DNA from: Pseudomonas denitrificans (nom. rej.)
GTDB taxonomy: Bacteria; Pseudomonadota; Gammaproteobacteria; Pseudomonadales; Pseudomonadaceae
NCBI RefSeq assembly: GCF_008807415.1
Contig: NZ_CP043626.1
Span: forward strand, 2,356,001 to 2,420,000
Direction of reading: 5' to 3'
Length of the DNA: 64,000 bases
Below are positions 25,337-33,966 of this stretch, in pieces (the stretch's first letter is position 1; each line of letters starts with the position of its first letter). Below the pieces are notes generated by a model. That model had not been told where the DNA came from and made no database searches. It saw only the letters and a list, made by a program, of their open reading frames with translations. The translations under genes were made by a program, and so were the position numbers.

Positions 25337-26562
25337 TCAGATCAGCGGGGTCACGGTGTTGTCCAGCCCCAGCAGGGCCTTGCCGTATAGCTCCAGGCCG
25401 ATGGCCGGCAGGGCCACGGCGTGCCGCGCGCGGTATTGGAGTCGCGCCACCAGCGCTGCATCGGGCTGGCCTCGGCAAAGCTGCCGGCGCCGTGGGCAGT
25501 CAGCAGGATGTTGATCGCGTCAGTGATGTGGGTGTTGACCAGGCCGACGTCGGCACGGATGCGTGCCCGGGTGGTGGCATCCAGCCTGATACCCTGGCGC
25601 GCGGCGACATCGATCTCGTCGGCGGCACGGAAGGCGCGCAGCTCGGCGCTGTCGATCTTCAGGGCGGCCTCGGCGACCTGGGCCTGGAACAGGACCGAGT
25701 CGGTCTGCTTCTCGAAAGAGGTATAGGAGATCGCACGGCGCGGAGCGTTCTCGATCACATGCTTCAGCGCAGCACGCCCCAAGCCCAGTTGCGGGCCGTT
25801 GAGAATCAGCGCGGCAAAGGGAACGAACAGCGGGCGGTAACAGGCCTCGTCCTTGAACTCGGTAGCGTACTCGCCTTCGATGGCCGCCCCCATGTTCAGC
25901 AGGCGGTGGTCGGGAACGAATACCTCCTCGGCAACGATGCAGTTGCTGCCGGAGGCGCGCATTCCGGTGGTGAACCAGGTGTCCTCGATGCTGAACTGCG
26001 AACGAGGGATCAGCGCCAGGTACTGTGCCACCAGCGCACCATTGGCATCACGCTCCTCGGCGCCTACAGCGGCCCAGTCGGCGTGCAGGCTGCCGGAGGA
26101 GAAATACCACTTGCCGGAGATCACCAGACCACCGTCCACGCGGCGCGTATTCGGAGTTGCGTTGAACACGCCGGATACCCGGGCGTCGGGGTTCGCGCCA
26201 AATACTTCGGCCTGGGCACGCTCGCTGAACAAGCCGGTGAACCAGGCGCAGACATTGGTCAGCGCAGCGACCCAAGCGGTGCCACCGCAGCCCTCGGCGA
26301 GCGCCGCGGAAACCTCCAGGTGCGAACGCAGTGTGCCTTCATGCCCGCCAAAGCGCCGGGGCACCATCAAGCGGAACAGACCGGCATCCTGGATGGCCTG
26401 GATATTCTCTTCGCTGGCCCGGCGGTTCTTTTCCGACTCTGCGGCATTCTTGCGCAGCAGCGGTTGCAGCGCTGCGGCACGCTTGACCAGTTCCTGCAGG
26501 GAGGGTGCCTGCTCGGCCACCGGCAGCACGCTGACCTCGGAGACTTTCATCGTTTCATTCAT
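25337..26562 (-). pseudogene. HsaA-like flavin-dependent monooxygenase (acyl-CoA dehydrogenase fold); apparent frameshift
   Basis: A 408-aa group D flavoprotein monooxygenase after restoring one base. The fold is that of acyl-CoA dehydrogenases, but the pattern (GLFRLMVPRRFGGHEG, GCGGTAWVAAL, GMRASGSNCIVAEEVFVP, SPMQRWWRDSNTA) is that of HsaA/HpaH-type hydroxylases. These use reduced flavin from a separate reductase to hydroxylate a phenol. Reading breaks in the CG-rich run 25423-25433; one more base continues it as HAVALPAIGLELYGKALLGL to a TGA at 25337. Without it the frame ends at 25351 in unrelated residues. ATG 26562 has GAAGG upstream inside AAAAAGAAGG; a GTG at 26583 is also in frame. 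First gene of module B. Confidence 0.82.
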
Positions 26563-26570
26563 GGCGTCGA

Positions 26571-26580
26571 CCTTCTTTTT
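26571..26580 (-). promoter_or_regulatory. CA motif/ribosome-binding site of the HsaA-like gene
   Basis: The minus strand reads AAAAAGAAGG: AANAANAA merging with the GAAGG ribosome-binding site before ATG 26562. Confidence 0.4.
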
Positions 26581-26583
26581 CAC

Positions 26584-26601
26584 AATGACTAAAGTGTCAT
26601 T
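26584..26601. promoter_or_regulatory. Candidate TetR operator 1, at the module B promoter
   Basis: AATGAC-TAAAGT-GTCATT, a perfect 6-6-6 inverted repeat directly upstream of the HsaA-like gene. Read on the minus strand it is AATGACACTTTAGTCATT, almost the same as operator 2 by the TetR gene. Confidence 0.6.
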
Positions 26602-26750
26602 TAATTATTCTGGGCGAACGAACCCCGAACACCGTTCCCATCAGGGGTAACGGATGGCAAGGGATCGCATACGGGCGTGCGTCGTCCTCAGGACCCTGGC
26701 GGTCCTGGAAGCGCGCGGTTACCCGAATTGACTAGGGATGCGGGGAAATA

Positions 26751-26828
26751 TCAGGCGCGCGGGCGCTTATGGCGAGGCGGAGGAGGAAGCGGGCGTGACA
26801 GGCGGGGCGGCAAGGCATTGCGGATCAT
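26751..26828 (-). CDS. Possible 25-aa leader or remnant reading frame
   Basis: A short minus-strand frame, MIRNALPPRLSRPLPPPPRH followed by a basic end, preceded by AAAAACAACAGGAG with good spacing to ATG 26828. The start signal resembles those of the catabolic genes, including the CA motif, but the peptide is very short and proline-rich. It could be a leader peptide, or the start of a gene whose body was lost. The rest of the 468-base gap between the HsaA-like and TetR genes holds the two operators and no other frame I trust. Confidence 0.25.
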   Translation of the reverse strand: MIRNALPPRLSRPLPPPPRHKRPRA

Positions 26829-26995
26829 TTTTCGTCTCCTGTTGTTTTTATGACGAAACCGCCGGGCTGACGAAGTAGCTACAGATAGAACATACTTGTC
26901 ATTCCGACATTGATCAGCAATGTAGGGCAGACACCCCGCCGTTCAAGGGTGTTGATAAAATAAATGTATTCAACCGACAATCGGCATAGTTTTTC

Positions 26996-27013
26996 ACAAT
27001 GACACTTTGTCAC
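26996..27013. promoter_or_regulatory. Candidate TetR operator 2, at the TetR gene start
   Basis: ACAATGACACTTTGTCAC, containing the perfect 5-3-5 repeat TGACA-CTT-TGTCA, 18 bases before GTG 27031. It shares CACAATGAC and the ACTTT centre with operator 1, suggesting one regulator binds both. Confidence 0.6.
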
Positions 27014-27030
27014 TCCAGGAGATCGATCCC

Positions 27031-27801
27031 GTGCCCGACAGCGACCAGACTTCCAGCAGTGGACGAGCCACCACCGACCATCGTCCGAAGATGGCCGAGA
27101 AGAAGCGCCTGCTGATGCGCACCCGCCTGCTCGACGCGGCGATGCGGGTCTTTGCCGAGCCCGGCACCACCCCGCCGGTGATCGACGACGTGATTCGCGA
27201 GGCCAAGGTCTCGCGCGGCACCTTCTACCGTTACTTCGATTCGCTGGAGCAGGTGCTGGTCGCACTCGGCCAGGACCTGAGCAACCAGATGACCACCGAT
27301 ATACTGCCGCTCTACGACATCCTCGAAGAACCCTGGAAGCGGATCTCGGTGGGCTTCAGGGTGTTCCTGGTGCGCGCCCTGCTGGACCGCAAGTGGGCAG
27401 GCTTCGTCACCCGCGTCGACGTCTGGCCGCACCATGCGCTGGTGGCCGAGTACATGGCGCGCGACCTGGAAAGCGGCAGGGCCACCGGCGAGCTCGATTT
27501 CGAACGCATCGACGCTGCCACCGACTTCCTCATGGGCGCGTCGGCCCTGTGTATCCAGGCCATCCTGCAGGGTACCGAAAAGGTCAATGAGTACATGGAC
27601 GCCTGCGTCCATATGGCCATGGCCAGCGTCGGCTACGATGCGGCGACGAGTCGTCGCGGCGTAGCCTTCTCGCTGACCTACCTGCAGGCCTGGGGATCGG
27701 GGGAGCTCGATCTGCCGCGCCCGGTGTGGGCGCTGAATCTCAACTCGAGGGAAGGCCGTGCGTTTCTCGCCTATCGCCGGGAGGAACCAGCGGCAGGCTG
27801 A
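27031..27801 (+). CDS. TetR-family regulator of module B
   Basis: A 256-aa TetR/AcrR regulator. The helix-turn-helix lies at about residues 30-75 with TRLLDAAMRVFAEPG and VIDDVIREAKVSRGTFYRYFDSLEQVLVAL. The ligand domain runs to about 210, and the C-terminus is longer than usual. GTG 27031 is chosen since GGAG sits eight bases upstream; a TTG at 27007 would lie inside the operator. It faces away from the HsaA-like gene, with matching operators near both starts, so it probably represses module B and itself until a pathway compound binds. It ends 12 bases before the convergent LysR stop. Confidence 0.87.
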   Translation: MPDSDQTSSSGRATTDHRPKMAEKKRLLMRTRLLDAAMRVFAEPGTTPPVIDDVIREAKVSRGTFYRYFDSLEQVLVALGQDLSNQMTTDILPLYDILEEPWKRISVGFRVFLVRALLDRKWAGFVTRVDVWPHHALVAEYMARDLESGRATGELDFERIDAATDFLMGASALCIQAILQGTEKVNEYMDACVHMAMASVGYDAATSRRGVAFSLTYLQAWGSGELDLPRPVWALNLNSREGRAFLAYRREEPAAG

Positions 27802-27813
27802 GACAGGCACGCT

Positions 27814-28767
27814 TCAACTCCTGGCAACACGGCGCGCCCAGTAACGCGGGTCGGCCAGCACGGCCTGATCGCTGGCGAAAGCCTGGGGCAGGCGCTGCTT
27901 GAGGAAGTCGACCCAGGTGCGGATCTTGGCATCGAGGAAGCGCCGCGAAGAATAGAGCGCAAAGACCTCGCGACCGTGCAGGCGCTGCTCGGGCAAGACC
28001 CGCAGCAGGCGCCCCTCGCGCAGTGCCCTGGCCGCAACAAACCCGGGCAGCAGGCACACGCCCATGCCCGAAGCAGCCGCCAGGCTGGCCGCTTCCGGCA
28101 GGTTGACCTTGAGTACGTTCTCGAAGACGAAGGGCATTTCGCCGGATCCCTCGGCGAAATGCCAGCCCTCGGGAAACAGCGGGTCGGCCAGCATCAGGCA
28201 GCGGTGCTCCTGCAGTTCCTCCGGACTGCGCGGCACACCATGCCGGGCCAGATACGCCGGCGAGGCGCAGACCACGCTGAACACCCTCCCCAGCCGTTGG
28301 GCGACGAAGCCGGAGTCAGGCAGGCCACGGGACAACGCCACCAGTACGTCCAGACCCTCCTCCAACAGCGCCGGTGTGCCCTGGGTCAGCGACAAGTCGA
28401 TCGCAACCTCCGGGTAGCGTTCGCAGTACTCGACGATCAGTGGCGTCAAGTGCTCGATACCGAACTCCGTGGCGGCATGCACGCGCAGCCGACCACGGGC
28501 CTCCGAACGCGAACCGGCAGCCTCGGCGGCGGCATCGTCGACCTCGCCGAGGATCCCCTTGCAGCGCTTGAAATAGCGCCGGCCGATCTCGGTCACCGCC
28601 ACGCTGCGCGTGGAACGTTGCAGCAGACGGGCACTCAGTTGCTCTTCCAGTGCGGCCACCAGCCGCGACACCTTCGAGGGCGAGATTTCCAGGGCACGCG
28701 CCGCAAGGCTGAAGCTGCCGCTTTCCACCACCCGCACGAACGCTTGCATGCCTTGCAAGAGGTCCAT
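27814..28767 (-). CDS. LysR-family regulator downstream of the RND pump operon
   Basis: A 317-aa LysR regulator of the AaeR/CrgA-like subgroup: MDLLQGMQAFVRVVESGSFS, AARALEISPSKVSRLVAALE and LLQRSTRSVAVTEIG form the winged helix, with an effector domain from about 90. GGAGTCGGACC precedes ATG 28767. It begins 10 bases after the TetR stop on the same strand, so it may be the last gene of the pump-regulator transcript or be separately expressed. Possible targets are the pump or module B. Effector unknown. Confidence 0.86.
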   Translation of the reverse strand: MDLLQGMQAFVRVVESGSFSLAARALEISPSKVSRLVAALEEQLSARLLQRSTRSVAVTEIGRRYFKRCKGILGEVDDAAAEAAGSRSEARGRLRVHAATEFGIEHLTPLIVEYCERYPEVAIDLSLTQGTPALLEEGLDVLVALSRGLPDSGFVAQRLGRVFSVVCASPAYLARHGVPRSPEELQEHRCLMLADPLFPEGWHFAEGSGEMPFVFENVLKVNLPEAASLAAASGMGVCLLPGFVAARALREGRLLRVLPEQRLHGREVFALYSSRRFLDAKIRTWVDFLKQRLPQAFASDQAVLADPRYWARRVARS

Positions 28768-28777
28768 GGTCCGACTC

Positions 28778-29386
28778 CTATCCAGTGGCCTTCGGCAAGC
28801 CGAGGATGAAGTCCCTGACATCCCGGCCGACCCGCTGCGAGTCGACGGGCGCATCCAGCATCAGCGCCTCGTACAGGGCACCGAGCATGAAGGTGCTGAT
28901 GTGCCTGGCCAATTGGCTGTTGTGCGCGGCTGCAGAAACTCCAGGTTGCTCGCCCTCGATCACCGTCAGCAGATAGCGGCACAGGCGCGCCTGGATTCTC
29001 CGCAAGCGCAGCAGCGTCCGACGCCTTTGCGCTGGCGGGCCGCTCCCCTGCAGGAGGATCAGCGACACCCGTCGCAGGTGCGGGTCGGCCACGGTCAGCT
29101 TGATGCCTTCCGCCATGCCTTCCGCCAGCTCGCTGATGTCCGACACTCCATCAGCGTCTGCACGGCGCGGCAGCTCGTCCCAAGGCAAACGCGCCCTGTC
29201 GATCACCGCGCCGAGCAGGTCGGGTTTGCCGCGGAAATGCCAGTAGATGGAACCGCGGGTCAACCCGGCGAGGTCGGCGACTTCCTCCAGCGCCGCCGCG
29301 CCATAGCCCTTGTCGCTGAAAACCTGCTCGGCAGCGTCCAGCAGACGCTGACGGGTGCGGTCCGACTCGCCCTTGCACTTTCTCAT
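28778..29386 (-). CDS. TetR-family repressor, TtgR/NalC/AcrR-like
   Basis: A 202-aa TetR/AcrR repressor: TRQRLLDAAEQVFSDKGYGA, LEEVADLAGLTRGSIYWHF and KPDLLGAVIDRA are the DNA-binding signature of the AcrR/TtgR group that represses RND pumps in response to drugs and phenolic ligands. The C-terminal ligand domain has a region like TtgR (WDELPRRADADG). It lies 13 bases after the outer-membrane channel gene on the same strand, unlike ttgR/mexR, which usually diverge from the pump. It would thus be co-transcribed with what it represses. The operator may be in the promoter at 35095-35313. Confidence 0.88.
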   Translation of the reverse strand: MRKCKGESDRTRQRLLDAAEQVFSDKGYGAAALEEVADLAGLTRGSIYWHFRGKPDLLGAVIDRARLPWDELPRRADADGVSDISELAEGMAEGIKLTVADPHLRRVSLILLQGSGPPAQRRRTLLRLRRIQARLCRYLLTVIEGEQPGVSAAAHNSQLARHISTFMLGALYEALMLDAPVDSQRVGRDVRDFILGLPKATG

Positions 29387-29399
29387 CGGGACTTGTCCT

Positions 29400-30790
29400 T
29401 CATCTGTCACCCCCGCCAAGCGCCTTGTAAAGGGCGATCAGGTTCTGCTCGCGAGACAGTTCGACGGCTACCAGGTCCTGCTGCGCGGTGAACAGGCTGC
29501 GCTGCGCATCCAGTGAGTTGAGATAGCTGTCGACGCCCTGCTCGTATCGGCTGCGAGCCAGGTCGTAGGAGTGCGAGTTGGCCTTCACCAGCAGCTCCTG
29601 GGCTCGCACCCGATCCTGCAAGGTGTCTCGCGCGGCAAGCCCGTCGGCCACTTCGCGGAAGGCCACCTGGATCGCCTTCTGGTAATTGGCCACTTCGATG
29701 GACGCCTGTACCTTGGCCACCTCGAGGTTGGCGCGATTACGGCCTCCATCGAAGATCGGCAGGCTGATCGACGGCACGAAGCTCCAGGCCCCTGCCCGCC
29801 AGCGAACAGCTGGCCCAGTTCGCTACTGGCCGAGCCAGTCGAAGCAGTCAGGCTGATACGCGGAAAGAAGGCCGCACGAGCGGCACCAATGTTGGCGTTG
29901 GCGGCCTTGAGCGCGTGCTCGGCGGCGAGAATGTCCGGCCGCCGAGTCAGCACTTCCGAGGGCAGGCCCGTCGGCAAGGCCGCGTCCAGGGTTGGCGGCG
30001 CGGTCTGTCGCAGCCTCTGCTGCTCCAGTGGCGCGCCCACCAGCAGCACCAGGGCATTGCCATCCAGCTCCACCAGGCGCCGATACTGCGCCTGGCTGGC
30101 CTCAGCAGCCCACACCGTGCTTTCTGCCTGGCTCAGATCCAGCTCGGTTGCCACTTCCGCCTCATAGCTGCTGCGAATAGTGGCGTAGCTCTGCCGCTGG
30201 CTTCGCAGGGTCTGCTGGGCAATGGCCAGCGACTGCAGGTCCGCCTGTAGCTGGTAGTACGCCGTGGCCACTTCCGACACTAGTGCGATACGGGCGCTGC
30301 GTTGCGCCTCGACCGTCTGCAGGTAGGTCTCCAACGCCTGCTCGTTCAGGCTGCGCACCCGGCCGAAGAAATCCAGCTCATAGGAGGAAAAGCCTACCCC
30401 GGCGTCATAGCGGTGGGTGGTTGCCGTGCGACCGTCGCCGGACAGGTCCGCCGGTGTACGCTGGCCGCTGCCGGAGACGCCGGCGTCAACCGAAGGCAAC
30501 CTGTCCGCGCGGCTGATCTGGTACTGCGCCCTTGCCTTCTCGATGTTCAGCACTGCCACGCGCAGATCACGGTTGTTCCGCAATGCCTCTTCGATCAGGC
30601 CCTGCAAGGGCCGGTCGGCAAAGTACTCGCGCCAGGGCAGAGGGCCCTGCGTCTCACTGAAGTGGGCAGTGCTCCAGTCCCGCGCCACCGGGCTCGACGG
30701 TCGCTCATAGTGTGGCGCCAGCGAACAGCCTGCCAGCGAACCCATGGCCAGGGCGGCCCCTAATGCCGCCCGCAGTCCAGTGTGTCTCAT
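29400..30790 (-). pseudogene. RND outer-membrane channel, OprM/TtgC-like; apparent frameshift
   Basis: A 463-aa outer-membrane efflux protein after restoring one base. It has a lipoprotein signal (LAGCSLAPHYERP) at about residues 18-30 and the two outer-membrane efflux repeats, including the inter-repeat LTRRPDILAAEHALKAANANIGAARAAF-type region typical of OprM. Reading breaks at the CCCC run 29789-29792: one extra G on the coding strand turns GGQGP... into GGQGAWSFVPSISLPIFDGG and rejoins the frame ending at 29400. It is third in the pump operon, overlapping the RND gene stop (ATGA). It forms the exit duct of the tripartite pump. Confidence 0.84.
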
Positions 30791-33700
30791 GCGTGTTCTC
30801 CTTGGTCGGGGGCGATGGGGCGACTGGCCTGACGGCTGAACAGACAGGTGATGAGCACGTAGAACATCGGCACGAAGAACACCGCCAGGAAGGTAGCCGT
30901 GAGCATGCCGCCGACGACTCCAGTACCGATCGAATGCTGGCTGCCGGAGCCCGGACCGTGGGAGATAGCCAGCGGCAGCACCCCCAGGACGAAGGCCAGC
31001 GAGGTCATGATGATGGGCCGCAGACGCAGGCGCGCGGCCTCCGCGGCCGCCTTCATCAGCGGCATTCCCTGCTCGTGCAGGGCCTTGGCGAACTCCACGA
31101 TGAGGATCGCGTTTTTCGCCGACAGGCCCACGGTGGTGAGCAGCCCAACCTGGAAGAACACGTCGTTGGCCAGGCCCCGGCCGAGGGTCGCCAGCACCGC
31201 GCCGATGACACCCAGCGGCACCACCATGATCACCGCCAGCGGGACCGTCCAGCTTTCATAGAGAGCCGCAAGGCACAGGAACACAATCAGCACCGAGATG
31301 GCATACAGCGCCGGCGCCTGGGAGCCCGACAGGCGCTCCTCGTAGGAAATGCCGGTGAACTGCAGGCCAATGCCATCCGGCAGCTGGGCGACGATGCGCG
31401 CTACGGCCTGCATGGCGTCTCCCGAGCTGTAGCCTGAGGCCGGTTCACCCTGGATTTCCACCGCCGGCACACCGTTGTAGCGCTCAAGCTTGGGCGAGCC
31501 ATAGGTCCAGTAGCCGGAAGCGAAGGCGGAGAACTTGACCATCTCGCCGCGTGCGTTGCGCACGTACCACTTGGCGAAGTCCTCGGGCGAGATGCGTGAG
31601 TCGATAGCGCCTTGTACGTACACCTTCTTGACCCGTCCGCGGTCGACGAAGTCGTTAACGTAGGCCGATCCCCAGGCGGTGCTCATGGTGGCGTTGATAT
31701 CGCTGATGCTGACCTGCAGCGCGCGTGCCTTTTCCTTGTCGATGACGACCTGGTACTGAGGTTCATCGTTCATCCCGTTGGGTCGAACGTTCTTCAGCAC
31801 CGGATCGGCAGCGGCGAGTTCGAGGAACCTGTCGCGGGCCTGCATGAGCTGCTCGTGCCCCAGCCCTACACGGTCCTGGAGGAACAGGTCGAAGCCAGTG
31901 GCGTTGCCCATTTCCAGGATCGCCGGCGGAACGATGGCAATCGCGGTGCCGTCCTTGATCTGCGCGACCCGCGCCTGCAGGCGCTGGGCCAGGGCGAAGA
32001 TGCTGGTGTCATCGCGACCGCTTCGTTCCTCCCAGGACTTCAAGCCGATGAACAGCATCCCGGAGTTCTGCCCGCGACCGGCGAAGTTGAAACCATTCAC
32101 CGTGTAGGCCGAGTCGATCAGACCTGCCTCGTCATGCAGCAGGTATTCACGGATCTCGTCCAGCACTACCTGCGTACGAGCGGCACTGGAATTGCTCGGC
32201 ATCTGCACCTGCACCACCATGTTCCCCTGGTCTTCGTCGGGCAGGAAGGCGGTGGGAATCTGCGGGAACAACCACACCAGCGCAGCCACGATCAGTCCGT
32301 AGATGCCCAGGAACAGCGCCTTGCGATGGGCGATCGCACTCACGCCAGTCTTGTATCGCTCAGCGCCTCGATCAAAGGTGCGGTTGAACCAGCCGAAGAA
32401 GCCCTTCTTCTCATGATGCCCATGGGCCGCTGGCTTGAGCAGAGTGGCGCAGAGCGCCGGGGTGAAGATCATCGCTACCAGCACCGACAGGGCCATGGCC
32501 GAAACGATGGTGATGGAGAACTGCCGGTAGATGATGCCCGTCGCACCACCGAAGAACGCCATGGGCACGAACACCGCCGAGAGCACCATGGCGATACCCA
32601 CCAGTGCGCCCTGGATCTGCCCCATGGATTTGCGCGTGGCCTCTCGTGGCGACAGCCCCTCCTCTACCATCACCCGCTCGACGTTCTCGACCACCACGAT
32701 GGCATCGTCCACCAGCAGGCCGATGGCCAGAACCATGCCGAACATGGTCAGCGTGTTGATGGTGAATCCGCACGCCGCCAGCACGCCGAAGGTCCCCAGC
32801 AGCACAACCGGCACGGCCAGGGTCGGGATCAAGGTCGCCCGAAGGTTCTGCATGAACAGGTACATCACCAGGAACACGAGCAGGATGCCTTCGAACAAGG
32901 TCTTCACCACCTCGTGGATCGACGCGCTGACCACCGGAGAGGTGTCATACGGGTAGACCACCTTGAGTCCCTTGGGGAAGTAAGGTTCGAGTTCCGCCAC
33001 GGTTTCGTGGACCCGCTTCACCGTATCCAGAAGGTTGGCCCCGGTGGCCAGGCGCAGCGCAATGGCCGCCGCCGGTTTGCCGTTGTAGGTGCCGGAGATG
33101 GAGAAGTTCTCCGAGCCCAGGCCCACCTGCGCGACGTCCTTCAAGCGGACCTGCGAACCATCCGGGTTGACCTTCAGCAGGATTTCATTGAACTCCGCGG
33201 CGGTGGTCATGCGCGACATGCCCAGCACGGTCGCGTTGAGCTGCACCCCCTGGTGGGTCGGCAAGCCGCCGAGAGCACCGGAAGACACCTGGACGTTCTC
33301 CGCGCGCACGGCATCGATCACATCCTGCGGAGACAGCTGGTAGCTGAGCAGCTTCTCGGGATCGACCCAGATGCGCATGGCGTACTGCGCGCCCAGCAGC
33401 AGGAAGTCGCCGACACCCTTGGTGCGGGTGATCGGGTCCTTGAGGTTGGAAGCGATGTAGTTGCCGATGTCGAAGTCATCCATGCTGCCGTCCTCGGAAT
33501 ACAGACCGACGATGAGCATGAAGTTGATCTGGTACTTGGCAACCCGCAGCCCCTGCTTCTGAACCTCTTCGGGAAGCAGCGGGGTCGCCAGTTGCAGCTT
33601 GTTCTGCACCTGCACCTGGGCGATATCCGGGTCGGTGCCCTGGTCGAAGGTGACGATGATGTTGGTGCTGCCGTCGGCATTACTCTCCGAGGAGATGTAG

Positions 33701-33927
33701 CGCAGCCCATCCAGGTTGTTCAGTTGCTGCTCGATGGGCTGCACCACGGTGTCCTGCACCGTCTGCGCCGACGCGCCGGGATAGGTGACGGTGGTGATGA
33801 TCGCGGGAGCGGCGATGTTCGGGTACTGATTGACCGGCAGCTTCAGGATGGAAAGCCCGCCCGCCAGCATGATCACGATAGCGATCACCCAGGCGAAGAT
33901 CGGCCGGTTGATGAAGAAGGAAGCCAT
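30787..33927 (-). CDS. RND efflux transporter, MexB/TtgB-like
   Basis: A 1046-aa HAE1-type inner-membrane proton antiporter, the usual length. It opens with the AcrB-like [21 protein letters not shown], and has the TM4 proton-relay region [18 protein letters not shown] with the two adjacent aspartates and the conserved [19 protein letters not shown] segment. The two large periplasmic loops and 12 membrane segments are in place. It sits between the adaptor and channel genes, forming MexAB-OprM-type operon order. Substrates likely include toxic aromatics or solvents, given its place beside a catabolic cluster, but that is inference. Confidence 0.94.
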   Translation of the reverse strand: MASFFINRPIFAWVIAIVIMLAGGLSILKLPVNQYPNIAAPAIITTVTYPGASAQTVQDTVVQPIEQQLNNLDGLRYISSESNADGSTNIIVTFDQGTDPDIAQVQVQNKLQLATPLLPEEVQKQGLRVAKYQINFMLIVGLYSEDGSMDDFDIGNYIASNLKDPITRTKGVGDFLLLGAQYAMRIWVDPEKLLSYQLSPQDVIDAVRAENVQVSSGALGGLPTHQGVQLNATVLGMSRMTTAAEFNEILLKVNPDGSQVRLKDVAQVGLGSENFSISGTYNGKPAAAIALRLATGANLLDTVKRVHETVAELEPYFPKGLKVVYPYDTSPVVSASIHEVVKTLFEGILLVFLVMYLFMQNLRATLIPTLAVPVVLLGTFGVLAACGFTINTLTMFGMVLAIGLLVDDAIVVVENVERVMVEEGLSPREATRKSMGQIQGALVGIAMVLSAVFVPMAFFGGATGIIYRQFSITIVSAMALSVLVAMIFTPALCATLLKPAAHGHHEKKGFFGWFNRTFDRGAERYKTGVSAIAHRKALFLGIYGLIVAALVWLFPQIPTAFLPDEDQGNMVVQVQMPSNSSAARTQVVLDEIREYLLHDEAGLIDSAYTVNGFNFAGRGQNSGMLFIGLKSWEERSGRDDTSIFALAQRLQARVAQIKDGTAIAIVPPAILEMGNATGFDLFLQDRVGLGHEQLMQARDRFLELAAADPVLKNVRPNGMNDEPQYQVVIDKEKARALQVSISDINATMSTAWGSAYVNDFVDRGRVKKVYVQGAIDSRISPEDFAKWYVRNARGEMVKFSAFASGYWTYGSPKLERYNGVPAVEIQGEPASGYSSGDAMQAVARIVAQLPDGIGLQFTGISYEERLSGSQAPALYAISVLIVFLCLAALYESWTVPLAVIMVVPLGVIGAVLATLGRGLANDVFFQVGLLTTVGLSAKNAILIVEFAKALHEQGMPLMKAAAEAARLRLRPIIMTSLAFVLGVLPLAISHGPGSGSQHSIGTGVVGGMLTATFLAVFFVPMFYVLITCLFSRQASRPIAPDQGEHA

Positions 33928-33966
33928 TGGGAATTACCGGGAAATTGCGGCTGAGCCGAGGACGTT

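Noticed and set aside
31612..33954. A plus-strand open frame of 780 codons
   Set aside because: Antisense to the RND transporter, His/Arg/Gln-rich and without domains.
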